From Verrucomicrobiales bacterium (GTDB lineage: Bacteria; Verrucomicrobiota; Verrucomicrobiia; Verrucomicrobiales; Verrucomicrobiaceae): a stretch of DNA of 9,850 nucleotides. The notes beneath the pieces are model-generated. The model did no database searches, was not told where the DNA came from, and saw nothing but the letters and a program-made list of their open reading frames with translations. The stretch lies in NCBI GenBank assembly GCA_003506995.1, contig DNXB01000146.1, positions 1 through 9,850 of the forward strand. The letters run 5' to 3'. Of this stretch, positions 1-6,930 are shown in pieces. Made by a program: the position numbers and the translations under genes. Position 1 is the first letter of the stretch. Each line of letters opens with the position of its first letter.

Positions 1-1907
1 AGCATGGCGCGGTCGGGCGAGGAGCCGAGTTCCGGCAGCACAAACTGCCATTGCACGGTCACGGCCTCGTCCGCCGCCGCAGGCGGACGCACCCATGCCT
101 CGACGACCGGCACCAGATCACCCTTGCCCTCGATCAAATCACGCAGCGCGGCGAGCTCGCCTGTCATCTGCGTGTAGAGCGAGGTGACGCGGTGTTTTTG
201 CAGGTGTTCCAGGCCGGTGACGAAGCGGTTGAAGCCTTCCAGATAATCGCAGGCCATCAATGCCTCGCCCACGCGGGCCGCCTCGCCCGGCGGCGGCAGC
301 GCGGTGCTGCTCATCTCCGCGTGATGCCGCTCCCACAGCGTCAGCGCCATCATGGCAAACTCAACGCCGCCATTTTTGCCCGCGAGGATGGCCGTGCGCG
401 CCAGCGGCAGCAGGTGCGTCTTTTGTTGCGAGGTTTGATCCAACGCGCCGCCCCAGGCCGTGGCGAGCGTCCGCGTGAGAGCGAGATTCTTCTGCCGCAG
501 AACGAGCTGCGCGTGGCGCTCCCAGTGATCGAGATCATCGAGCCGTGGTGTCGTGTTGCGCGCCGCTTCAAGCAAACGCGTGAGACGCGCCTGCTCACCA
601 CCGCGTTGCAGGTGCTCCAAGCAGTTGAGCAGGCTCTCGAATGAACCACGCTCCGTCGTGTGCCGCATTTTTGTGACAAGACTCAGCGCCAGCTCCTCCA
701 GCCACGGGCCTGAGGTGCTCTGCGGGTGGCTGCCCGGCGGCGCGAAGGCCGCGAGGCGCAGTGCCACGCGGGCCCGGCTCTCCACGCTGAGATTGGCCGC
801 CAGCCTCATCTGCTCCTCACTCACACCGCCGTTCAGGGCCAGCGCCAGCAGCGCATGGGTGACGAGATTTTCATTCCACGGCTGCGTCTGCGCCGCTTGC
901 AGGCAGGTCTCGGCAAAGGCGGGCTCATCCCCCAGCGCCGCGTGCAAAATCTGCCGCGCCTGCGTCGTGGGCTGATGCGGCGTCGTGGTGTCCTCCCACA
1001 GGCCGAGCAGCTCGCTGAAGCCGCTGCGCAGTCCGAACGTGATCGACAGCAAATCCACCCCGCCAGCACCTGACACTGCGTCCTTTGGCACCGGAGCGAG
1101 CACCAGCAGCCGTGCGACGCGACGCGCCAACGCGGGCTGGCCGGCGGCTTGCAGATCACGCAGCACCACGGCGAAATTCGCCGGATCACCGAGCACAAGC
1201 TGCGGCTGCGCGGTTTGCACGGCCTCCAGCAAAATCTGGCCGAGCAGCGGCTCCCGGCGCATGGCATCGTGGCGCAGGATGGCGAGCACGAGACGGCACG
1301 CATCGGGACGCGCCGTGCCCTGTGGCGCATTTTCCAATGCGGCAGCAACGGCCTTCACCCATTCGGTGAGATGATTCGACTGCACCGCATGCGCCAGCCA
1401 GTCCACCCCGCGATACGCCTGCAACTGCCGCGGCCATTGCGCGGACGCCAGATCCACACGCCGCATGCCCTGCACCGCCGCCTCCGCCGCCCATGCGGCG
1501 GATTCCTTTTGCGTGGCCGCCACATACTGCTCCGCGCGGCCAAACCAGCCCTGCGGGAGGTGCGGCGCTGCTTGCAGCACCAGATCATCCGCCGCGCTGA
1601 TCTCCGTCTCGGACCGTTGCAGCTCACGCGCGAGATGCGCGAGCAGCAGACACTCGATTAGGTGCTGCTGCGGTGGTTTGGCCTGTGCGTGCAGCCAGTC
1701 ATAGAACGCGGCATGATCAAAGGGCGAAACCTCCAGCTCCTGCAAGGCCGTGCTCACATCGTTCGCCTGCTCCAGGCTCTGGCGGCAGGCGGGATCTGCC
1801 AGCTTCGCCTGCCATGGCGGCCATTCCGGCGGAACTGTCACCGCCGTTTGCGCCGTCAGCAGCAACGGCGTCAAAACGCCCGCCAGCAGCAGATTTGAAG
1901 ACAACAT
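1..1907 (-). CDS. Large exported protein of unknown function, helical-repeat-like (C-terminus outside window)
   Basis: The reverse strand is open without a stop from an ATG at 1907 to base 1, giving 635 complete codons; the rest of the gene lies beyond the left edge. The N-terminus (MLSSNLLLAGVLTPLLLTAQ) looks like a Sec signal peptide, so the product is probably periplasmic or surface-exposed. Up to about residue 590 the protein is rich in Leu, Ala, Gln and Arg in amphipathic-looking stretches, as in alpha-solenoid or TPR-like proteins, but I recognise no defined repeat consensus and no catalytic motif. From about residue 600 the composition changes to a beta-like segment (VTVQWQFVLPELG), perhaps the start of another domain. 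An in-frame GTG two codons upstream is an alternative start. No Shine-Dalgarno sequence is evident. It is divergent from the SGNH genes across 90 bases. The call as a gene is secure because frames on the opposite strand are short and arginine-rich; the function is unknown. Confidence 0.85.
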   Translation of the reverse strand, partial: MLSSNLLLAGVLTPLLLTAQTAVTVPPEWPPWQAKLADPACRQSLEQANDVSTALQELEVSPFDHAAFYDWLHAQAKPPQQHLIECLLLAHLARELQRSETEISAADDLVLQAAPHLPQGWFGRAEQYVAATQKESAAWAAEAAVQGMRRVDLASAQWPRQLQAYRGVDWLAHAVQSNHLTEWVKAVAAALENAPQGTARPDACRLVLAILRHDAMRREPLLGQILLEAVQTAQPQLVLGDPANFAVVLRDLQAAGQPALARRVARLLVLAPVPKDAVSGAGGVDLLSITFGLRSGFSELLGLWEDTTTPHQPTTQARQILHAALGDEPAFAETCLQAAQTQPWNENLVTHALLALALNGGVSEEQMRLAANLSVESRARVALRLAAFAPPGSHPQSTSGPWLEELALSLVTKMRHTTERGSFESLLNCLEHLQRGGEQARLTRLLEAARNTTPRLDDLDHWERHAQLVLRQKNLALTRTLATAWGGALDQTSQQKTHLLPLARTAILAGKNGGVEFAMMALTLWERHHAEMSSTALPPPGEAARVGEALMACDYLEGFNRFVTGLEHLQKHRVTSLYTQMTGELAALRDLIEGKGDLVPVVEAWVRPPAAADEAVTVQWQFVLPELGSSPDRAM

Positions 1908-1914
1908 AAGCACG

Positions 1915-1944
1915 AGGTTAGCGAAAACGGCCATCCAAGGTCAA
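1915..1944 (-). promoter_or_regulatory. Possible sigma-70 promoter for the large exported protein gene
   Basis: On the minus strand a TTGACC hexamer (1944-1939, 5 of 6 to consensus) is followed after 18 bases by TAACCT (1920-1915), a weak -10 box. The predicted transcription start falls only a few bases before, or at, the ATG at 1907, which would mean a very short or absent 5' leader. This agrees with the missing Shine-Dalgarno sequence. It is a visual match only. Confidence 0.25.
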
Positions 1945-1983
1945 GCGCGCTTTCTTTCGCGATATTCCGGCGACAGTCCGACG

Positions 1984-1989
1984 TTTAAT
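1984..1989 (+). promoter_or_regulatory. Possible -10 box for the SGNH hydrolase pair
   Basis: TTTAAT (5 of 6 to TATAAT) lies 8 bases before the ATG at 1998, with no convincing -35 hexamer at 16-18 bases upstream. If it is used, transcription would begin at or next to the start codon, giving a leaderless or near-leaderless message. Low confidence. Confidence 0.2.
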
Positions 1990-1997
1990 CCCGCCTC

Positions 1998-2708
1998 ATG
2001 AAAGCCATCCTGCTCCTTGCCCTGCTCACCACAGCCGTCGCTCTCGCCGAAACGCCCAAAAAGCCCGTCAAACGCGAGCGCAAACCCAATCCCTCGCTGG
2101 TGAAGGTCGAGGACGTGGCCGGACTGCCGCGTGTGCTGCTCATCGGCGACTCGATCTCGATGGGCTACACGCTCGACGTGCGCGAGCTGCTCAAGGGCAA
2201 GGCGAACGTCCACCGCATCCCCACCAACGGCGGTCCGACGACGAACGGCCTCAAAAACATCAAAGCCTGGCTCGGCGAGTCGAAGTGGGACGTGATTCAC
2301 TTCAACTGGGGCCTGCACGATCTGAAATACATCCAGGAAGACCCATCGAAACGCGCCGATCCGAAGGCCGAAGGCTCGCATCCGCAGGTGGCGCTGGCCG
2401 ATTATGAGAAGAACCTCGCCGAACTCGTCAAAACGATGCAGGCCACCGGAGCGAAGCTCATCTGGTGCAACACCACGCCCGTGCCTGCCGGCAGCGACGG
2501 CCGCATTGAGAGCGATGAGGTGAAATACAACGAGGCCGCCGCCCGCGTGATGACCGCCGCCGGCGTTCCCACCGACGATCTGCGCGCCCACGCGCTCGCC
2601 AAGCCTGGGGCGCAGCTTCCTGCGAACGTGCATTACACGCCGGAGGGCTCCCGTTACCTCGCCGAGAAGGTCTCCGCCGTCATCGCCGAACACCTGCCGA
2701 AAAAATAA
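1998..2708 (+). CDS. Secreted SGNH/GDSL-family hydrolase, first of a tandem pair
   Basis: This 236-aa protein has a signal peptide with likely cleavage after ALA at residue 17, then a basic linker (KKPVKRERKP). The SGNH fold is marked by block I LLIGDSIS (residues 48-54, nucleophile Ser52), a block II-like GGPTTNG (78-84) and block III NWGLHD (103-108), in which the usual GxND is replaced by NxGxHD. Block V is ANVHYTPEG with His212. The Asp normally three residues before the catalytic His is Ala209, so the Ser-Asp-His triad may be a Ser-His dyad or use another acid. Family members are esterases or lipases, often carbohydrate deacetylases; the substrate here cannot be told. Relative to its neighbour it carries an extra loop at about 111-131. 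The paralog begins two bases after its stop, so the two are surely cotranscribed. No Shine-Dalgarno is visible. Confidence 0.93.
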   Translation: MKAILLLALLTTAVALAETPKKPVKRERKPNPSLVKVEDVAGLPRVLLIGDSISMGYTLDVRELLKGKANVHRIPTNGGPTTNGLKNIKAWLGESKWDVIHFNWGLHDLKYIQEDPSKRADPKAEGSHPQVALADYEKNLAELVKTMQATGAKLIWCNTTPVPAGSDGRIESDEVKYNEAAARVMTAAGVPTDDLRAHALAKPGAQLPANVHYTPEGSRYLAEKVSAVIAEHLPKK

Positions 2709-2710
2709 GC

Positions 2711-3535
2711 ATGAAGCCGCTGTTCCTCCTCTTTGCCTTCATCGGCTTTTCATACGCCCAGGTCAAAACTCAGAATGAACCCACAAACGCCGCGGAGGCC
2801 GCCGCGAAAAAGGCGGCGGATGACAAGGCGGTCGATGAGAAATACCAGGCTTGGAAGGCGACGCTGCCCGCAGACCAGCAGGCATGGGAAACCGTGCTGG
2901 AGCAGAATCTGGGCAATGGCTTCTACCTCCCGATCCACAAAAAGGAGAAGATCGCGGGCCGCTCCAACGCCTGGGATTTCGTCCAAGATGATCCCAAGCT
3001 GCCGCGTGTGCTCTTGATTGGCGATTCCATCTCACGCGGCTACACGCAGGACGTGCGCAAGGCCATGGCCGGTAAAGCCAACGTGCATCGTGCGCCCGAA
3101 AACTGCGGCCCCACGGCCAATGGCGTGAAGAAGATCGAGATCTGGCTTGGCGACGGCAAATGGGACGTGATTCACTTCAACTTCGGCATCCACGACCGCA
3201 AAACACCGGCGGCGGACTACGAGCAGCGTTTGGAGACGCTCATCGCCCGCATGAAGCAAACCGGCGCGAAGCTCGTTTTCGCCACCACCACGCCCGTGCC
3301 CGCCGACACCAAGGACGGCCCTGAAATCGTCACGCAGATCGCCGAGAAGAACGAAATTGCCACGCGTGTGATGCAAAAGCATGGCGTCGCCATCAACGAC
3401 CTGCACGCCTTTCTCTCACCACAGCTCGAAGGCATCGCCAATCCGCAGGACGTTCATTTCAACTCCCAAGGCTACACGCTCATGGGCCAGCAGGTGGCGA
3501 AGGTGATTGAGGCGGCGCTCAAAGGCGCGGACTGA
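2711..3535 (+). CDS. Secreted SGNH/GDSL-family hydrolase, second of a tandem pair
   Basis: This 274-aa paralog of the preceding gene has a signal peptide cleaved probably after SYA (residue 16). A charged, Ala-rich N-terminal extension (about 20-95), absent from the first copy, is probably helical. The SGNH core follows: LLIGDSIS (101-108, Ser106), CGPTANG (132-138), NFGIHD (157-162) and QDVHFNSQG with His249. Position -3 to the His is Gln246 instead of Asp; Asp247 at -2 might substitute. The two genes share long identical DNA around block III (2285-2307 versus 3161-3183), which fits a fairly recent duplication or gene conversion. The first copy has its catalytic core near the N-terminus while this one has a spacer, so they may sit differently at the envelope or act on related substrates. 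It converges with the kinase gene 9 bases downstream, and I see no clear terminator between them. Confidence 0.93.
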   Translation: MKPLFLLFAFIGFSYAQVKTQNEPTNAAEAAAKKAADDKAVDEKYQAWKATLPADQQAWETVLEQNLGNGFYLPIHKKEKIAGRSNAWDFVQDDPKLPRVLLIGDSISRGYTQDVRKAMAGKANVHRAPENCGPTANGVKKIEIWLGDGKWDVIHFNFGIHDRKTPAADYEQRLETLIARMKQTGAKLVFATTTPVPADTKDGPEIVTQIAEKNEIATRVMQKHGVAINDLHAFLSPQLEGIANPQDVHFNSQGYTLMGQQVAKVIEAALKGAD

Positions 3536-3544
3536 GCTTCATCG

Positions 3545-4534
3545 TCAAAATCCGCCCTCAAAAAACGCCCGCAGCTCGCTCAAACTCCGCCCTTCCTGGC
3601 AGACCTCGTTGAGGTTCGCCACGGCGGCGGGGATGTGCTGCAGGTAGTGCGGCTTGCCGAGGTTGCGGCTGAGATTGGCATAAGCGCCGAGAGCCTGCAT
3701 GAGACGCTGGGCGGCGCAGAGGTAGAAGACCTCCCGCAGCTCGTTCAAATCGAGGCCGCGATGAGCGGCGTAGTAGCGCAGCAGTTCCGAACGCTCGGTG
3801 CGTGAAAGGTTCACATACGGATCATACAGCAACGAAGCCAGATCGTACTCGGCGCGGCCGAGGCGCAATCCTTGGTAATCGACCAGCCAGACGTCCTCGC
3901 CACGGACGAGCACGTTCTGACTTTGGAAATCGCGATGAACCAGGCAGCGCGGCAGCTTGGCGAGGCTGAGGCGGAGCTGTTTGAGCGTGTCGTGAGCGGC
4001 GCTGTATTCGGCATGGCCGAACTCGCGGCCCAGGTGCCCGCCGACGAAGTGATCGAGAAAGTAGTTCTGCTCCCATTCGTAGAGCGCCTCGTCGAAGGCG
4101 GGTTCCAGCTCGTCGAGATCGGCCGGGGAGAGGGAATTTTCATCCACCCCATGAAACTTGGCCGCCTCGCGCAATGTGGCCTCGTAAAGCGGGCTGCGGT
4201 GGCTCCAGGGCTCGTCGTTGAGGGATTGCAGATCGACGCGGCCCAAATCTTCCAGCCACACGCAGAGGCGCTGCTCGTCAAAGGCGAAGACCTGCGGCAC
4301 ATGCGCGCCGATTTTTCTCAGGCGGTGGGTGGCGGGAACGAATTTCGGATTGTCGCGCCGGGACAGGGTGTAAACCATCAGCACCATCGGCTGGCGGTCC
4401 TCCTGCCAGTTCAGGCGGTAGAAATGGCGGTCCGAGGCGCCTTTCAGGATCACCTCGACCTCGCACGGGGTGCCGTTCAGTTCGGGGAACTGTTCGCGGG
4501 TGAGAATGAGCAGTGCCTCGTGTTCGGGGAGCAT
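3545..4534 (-). CDS. Sugar kinase of the aminoglycoside phosphotransferase fold (AmgK-like)
   Basis: This 329-aa cytoplasmic protein belongs to the APH/choline-kinase fold. It has the N-lobe segment KGASDRHFYRL (31-41), the catalytic loop LVHRDFQSQNVLV (198-210, Asp202 and Asn207) and the metal-binding WLVDYQG (216-222, Asp219), followed by YDLASLLYDPYV. Length and motifs fit anomeric kinases such as AmgK, which phosphorylate MurNAc/GlcNAc at C1, better than antibiotic-modifying enzymes. The nucleotidyltransferase gene immediately upstream on the same strand makes a kinase-plus-pyrophosphorylase pathway likely (free sugar to sugar-1-phosphate to NDP-sugar), as in AmgK-MurU peptidoglycan sugar recycling. 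That substrate is inferred from pairing and not visible in the sequence. The 103-base gap to the upstream gene holds an inverted repeat that could process or attenuate the message. The start is the ATG at 4534; no strong Shine-Dalgarno is seen. Confidence 0.92.
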   Translation of the reverse strand: MLPEHEALLILTREQFPELNGTPCEVEVILKGASDRHFYRLNWQEDRQPMVLMVYTLSRRDNPKFVPATHRLRKIGAHVPQVFAFDEQRLCVWLEDLGRVDLQSLNDEPWSHRSPLYEATLREAAKFHGVDENSLSPADLDELEPAFDEALYEWEQNYFLDHFVGGHLGREFGHAEYSAAHDTLKQLRLSLAKLPRCLVHRDFQSQNVLVRGEDVWLVDYQGLRLGRAEYDLASLLYDPYVNLSRTERSELLRYYAAHRGLDLNELREVFYLCAAQRLMQALGAYANLSRNLGKPHYLQHIPAAVANLNEVCQEGRSLSELRAFFEGGF

Positions 4535-4542
4535 TTTCGTCG

Positions 4543-4628
4543 GTTCAAAGTTTCAGGTTCAAAGTTCCAAGCTGGAAAATCTCATGGAGGTCACGTTCCG
4601 GCACAACTTGAAACCTGAAACTTGAAAA
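4543..4628. repeat. Intergenic inverted repeat (AACTTGAAACCTGAAAC type)
   Basis: Arms at 4543-4566 and 4605-4628 are reverse complements at 19 of 24 positions, with an uninterrupted 12-base core (AAGTTTCAGGTT). The left arm is part of a tandem direct repeat, GGTTCAAAGTT at 4542-4552 and 4556-4566; the right arm likewise repeats AACTTGAAA. A small TTCCA/TGGAA hairpin (4565-4577) lies inside. The element fills nearly all of the gap between the nucleotidyltransferase and kinase genes. It looks like a dispersed palindromic intergenic element and not a terminator, since no T-run follows in either direction. Confidence 0.75.
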
Positions 4629-4637
4629 CTCTGCCAG

Positions 4638-5558
4638 CTAGAAGTCCGCGTCCTCCACGATGCCGGCGGCGGTGATGCCGCCACGGACGATGCAGCGTTT
4701 CAATTGAGCGCCGCGCACGACGCGACCGCCGGTCCAGACGATGGTGTCTTCCAGTTGTGCGCCGCCTTCAATCACCGCCCCGGCTCCGACGACGTTGATG
4801 CCGCGCAACACGGCCCCGTCTTCGATCTGGGCCGCAGGGTCAATGGCCGGGCCATACATGCCGTTCAGAGCCGAATGCGCGGCCAGATAAGCCGTGCGGC
4901 TGCCGAGATCCCACCAACTGCCCTCGTCGATGACCACGGCGCCGATTTTGGCCCCTTCGCGGATCATGTTGAGGAAGATGGGGATGACGGACTCGACCTT
5001 GCCGGGCGTGATCCAGTCATGGGTGGCCGGATCGCAGGCATAGATGCCGGTGAAGAGGTATTTGCCCTCGTCGCCAGTGCCGAGCTTGTTGCGGATGTCC
5101 GTCACACGGCCACTCCGGGGATCAAACGCGATGTGCAGGGAAGGACCGTGGCTGCGCAGCACCAGGGTGACGAGATTGCCGTTCTCGCGGTGCTCGGTGA
5201 GCAGCGGCTTCAGCGGCAGGTCGGTCAGGATGTCGCCGTTATAGACGAGGAAGGGTTCGTTTCCGAGCAGATCGCGCACATTGGCGATGCCGCCGGCGGT
5301 TTCGAGCCGCACGGGGCTCTCATTGCGGAACTGGATAGGCGTTCCGCGATAATTTTGATCTGGGAATGCCTGCGCATAGGCCTCGGGCAGGTGATGCGTG
5401 TTCACCACGAACCGCGAAACGCCGGAGGCGATGAGATGATCGAAAGCGTAGGTGATCAGCGGCCGGTGAAACACGGGCACGAGCGGTTTCGGAAGCTGTT
5501 CCGTCAGCGGCCGAAGCCGTTCACCCATGCCTGCGCCCAATACAAATGCCTGATTCAC
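4638..5558 (-). CDS. Sugar-1-phosphate nucleotidyltransferase with C-terminal left-handed beta-helix-like tail (MurU/GlmU-N-like)
   Basis: This 306-aa protein transfers a nucleotidyl group from an NTP to a sugar-1-phosphate. The N-terminal Rossmann-like domain (about 1-230) shows LGAGMGERLRPLT (7-19), PKPLVP (23-28), LETAGGI (85-91), the metal site YNGDILTDL (106-114) and WWDLGS (215-220). Residues from about 238 onward form short hexapeptide-like repeats (IDPAAQIEDGAVLRG, INVVGAGAVIEGG, AQLEDTIV) typical of a left-handed beta-helix. MurU proper is shorter, near 220-225 residues, so the tail is an addition, as in GDP-mannose pyrophosphorylase-like enzymes. The start is GTG at 5558, preceded by AAAGG seven bases upstream; starting at the next ATG would cut into the nucleotide-binding loop. 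It is transcribed ahead of the sugar kinase, which probably supplies its substrate. Sugar and NTP specificity are not determinable here. Confidence 0.92.
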   Translation of the reverse strand: MNQAFVLGAGMGERLRPLTEQLPKPLVPVFHRPLITYAFDHLIASGVSRFVVNTHHLPEAYAQAFPDQNYRGTPIQFRNESPVRLETAGGIANVRDLLGNEPFLVYNGDILTDLPLKPLLTEHRENGNLVTLVLRSHGPSLHIAFDPRSGRVTDIRNKLGTGDEGKYLFTGIYACDPATHDWITPGKVESVIPIFLNMIREGAKIGAVVIDEGSWWDLGSRTAYLAAHSALNGMYGPAIDPAAQIEDGAVLRGINVVGAGAVIEGGAQLEDTIVWTGGRVVRGAQLKRCIVRGGITAAGIVEDADF

Positions 5559-5613
5559 GCGGCGGCCTTTACGCGGACGAGCAGGCGGCGCAAATGGAAG
5601 TTCGCCATCTGGC

Positions 5614-6345
5614 TCAAGCCCGCTTCTTTCGCAGCCAGGTGACGAGAAACACGATCCCGGCCACCGAGGCGACGGCTGGCAGCAGGTAGCCGCCGCCAGA
5701 AACCGCCTCGCACATCGGGCAGTCCATGGCAGGCAGCGCCTCGGCGTTGTCCTGCGGCGTGTCCGCCGTGATCGGCGGCGGGGCCGCAGTGCGCGGCGTG
5801 AAGGTCTTCAGGTCCAGGACGTAGCTGGATTCCCCCGGAAACAGGATCTGGAAGCGGTCCAGCTTTTTGCCGAGGGCGGTGTTGTGATACAACACGCTCA
5901 ACTCCCCAGTCTGCAGAGCCTTGATGGAATAACCCGTCGTCCCGGCGGGCACCTTGGTTTTCCACGTTCCTGTCAGCACCACGACATCTTCCGGCGTTTT
6001 CAGCGGCGCGTTTTCATGTGTGGTGAACCCAAAGACGAACTCGGGGTTCACGGGAGCCGCCGGATCAAGCACGATCTCGACCACGCGCTTCACATAGTCG
6101 CGGGCGGCGGTTTTGAGCTGCTCTTTGCGCTCCGCCGTGAAAAGGGCCAGATCGGCGTTCGTCACTGAGAGCGCCACGTTTGGGTCTTCCTCAAAACAGC
6201 GCGGGTCCACCTCCACCTGAAGAGTCCAGCCCCCGTCCTGGGCGAAATCCGCCCGCACTGGCACATCTGGCAGCGGGTGGGCCAGACAAGGCGCGGCACA
6301 CGCCCAAAACAGGCCGTACAGGAGAGTGGAGACACGGGATTTCAT
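5614..6345 (-). CDS. Exported protein with C-terminal membrane anchor and CxxC, function unknown
   Basis: This 243-aa protein begins MKSRVSTLLYGLFWACAAP with a signal peptide probably cleaved before or after the AHP of LAHPLPDVPVRADF. That mature start, His-Pro-Leu-Pro-Asp, recalls the extracytoplasmic domain preceding HupE/UreJ-like membrane proteins, and FPGESSYVLDL (169-179) fits the same impression, but no HupE membrane domain is present; this is weak inference. After a Pro-rich linker (about 184-205) come MDCPMC (207-212, a CxxC), GGG (217-219) and one membrane helix (about 220-238) ending in RKKRA. The protein is thus anchored at the membrane by its C-terminus with the main domain outside. 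An ATG 51 codons upstream is open but unlikely, because it would bury the signal peptide. It is the first gene of the likely minus-strand operon, 55 bases ahead of the nucleotidyltransferase. Confidence 0.85.
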   Translation of the reverse strand: MKSRVSTLLYGLFWACAAPCLAHPLPDVPVRADFAQDGGWTLQVEVDPRCFEEDPNVALSVTNADLALFTAERKEQLKTAARDYVKRVVEIVLDPAAPVNPEFVFGFTTHENAPLKTPEDVVVLTGTWKTKVPAGTTGYSIKALQTGELSVLYHNTALGKKLDRFQILFPGESSYVLDLKTFTPRTAAPPPITADTPQDNAEALPAMDCPMCEAVSGGGYLLPAVASVAGIVFLVTWLRKKRA

Positions 6346-6412
6346 CGGGGTAGCGTGGCACAGTCCGGGCCGTTGTGACGAGTCTTTTTGCCGCCCCCCA
6401 CAAAAATTTTGA

Positions 6413-6442
6413 TTGCCAGGCCCCGCCTCAATCGTTTTGAAT
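6413..6442 (+). promoter_or_regulatory. Possible promoter for the 88-aa exported protein
   Basis: TTGCCA (6413-6418) and TTGAAT (6437-6442) are separated by 18 bases and lie in the divergent 155-base gap between 6345 and 6501. The leader would be about 50 bases and would contain a small GTCAG-TTCC-CTGAC hairpin at 6460-6473. The match is by eye and weak. Confidence 0.25.
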
Positions 6443-6500
6443 AGGTGCAAATCCGCCCGGTCAGTTCCCTGACGGAAAGCTAACCACACCCAAACCAAAC

Positions 6501-6767
6501 ATGAAATCCATCCTCACCACCCTCGCCGTCCTCGGCCTTTCCGTCTCCGCCTTCGCAGGCTGCGGCGTCACCACCACCTCCAAGGGCAAACTCAAGTCCT
6601 TTGACAAAGACACCAAATCCATCGTGATCGAAGCCGATGGCAAGGAAATCACCACCAAGGTGACCGCCAAAACCAAGAATGCTGATGACATCGAGAAGCT
6701 GGTTGGCAAGAACGTGACCGCTGTCATCTCCAAGCACGGCTATGCTGAGACCGTCGAGAAGAGCTAG
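6501..6767 (+). CDS. Small exported protein of unknown function (88 aa)
   Basis: The product starts MKSILTTLAVLGLSVSAFAG, a clear signal peptide. Cleavage is likely at AFA before Gly20, although the following FAGC could serve as an atypical lipobox with Cys21, so a lipoprotein form is possible. The mature part of about 68 residues is rich in Lys, Thr, Asp and Val and alternates short beta-like stretches (KGKLKSFDKDTKSIVIEAD, EITTKVTAKTK, KNVTAVISKHGYAETVEK). This suggests a small beta-barrel or OB-like fold of the kind seen in other small bacterial periplasmic proteins; I do not recognise a named family. It forms a monocistronic unit closed by a strong terminator 32 bases after the stop. Lysine-rich codon use (AAG/AAA) differs somewhat from its Arg-rich neighbours, consistent with a well-expressed small protein. 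Confidence 0.85.
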   Translation: MKSILTTLAVLGLSVSAFAGCGVTTTSKGKLKSFDKDTKSIVIEADGKEITTKVTAKTKNADDIEKLVGKNVTAVISKHGYAETVEKS

Positions 6768-6798
6768 TTTATCCTGCGGTGATTGAATTCACCCGTGA

Positions 6799-6827
6799 AG
6801 CCCGGAGGTGACCCCTCCGGGCTTTTT
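6799..6827 (+). terminator. Intrinsic terminator after the 88-aa gene
   Basis: A perfect 10-bp stem, AGCCCGGAGG (6799-6808) with CCTCCGGGCT (6814-6823), has a 5-base loop and runs straight into TTTTT (6823-6827). It is a textbook Rho-independent terminator for the plus-strand gene ending at 6767. Confidence 0.93.
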
Positions 6828-6930
6828 CATGCCCTGATTTTAAGATTGCGTGGAATACCGGGAGTGGAACATGCTCTCACCACTATGCGCAGGCTCTCCG
6901 CCCGCGTCAGCCATCCAACACCACACACCC

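Noticed and set aside
51..1661. Several plus-strand frames of 80-200 codons in the left part of the window
   Set aside because: They are Arg/His/Gln-rich and overlap each other in different frames, whereas the minus strand holds one uninterrupted frame over the whole 1.9 kb with a signal peptide.
1941..2693. A 250-codon minus-strand frame opposite the first SGNH hydrolase
   Set aside because: The plus-strand product has a signal peptide and GDSIS motif; the opposite frame is a shadow.
4543..4628. The inverted repeat as an intrinsic terminator separating the two sugar-activation genes
   Set aside because: The arms are AT-rich and imperfect with a 38-base loop, and no T-run follows on the minus strand.
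3872..5642. Plus-strand open frames of 248 and 312 codons opposite the kinase and nucleotidyltransferase
   Set aside because: The minus-strand products have intact catalytic motifs in the right order, and the plus frames show no family features.
6346..6498. A 51-residue N-terminal extension of the exported anchor protein
   Set aside because: The extension is polar and would displace the signal peptide that starts at 6345; it also covers the divergent promoter region.
6850..6930. A 27-residue extension of the Cys-rich lipoprotein
   Set aside because: The lipoprotein signal begins cleanly at the ATG at 6931; the extension would block recognition of the signal.
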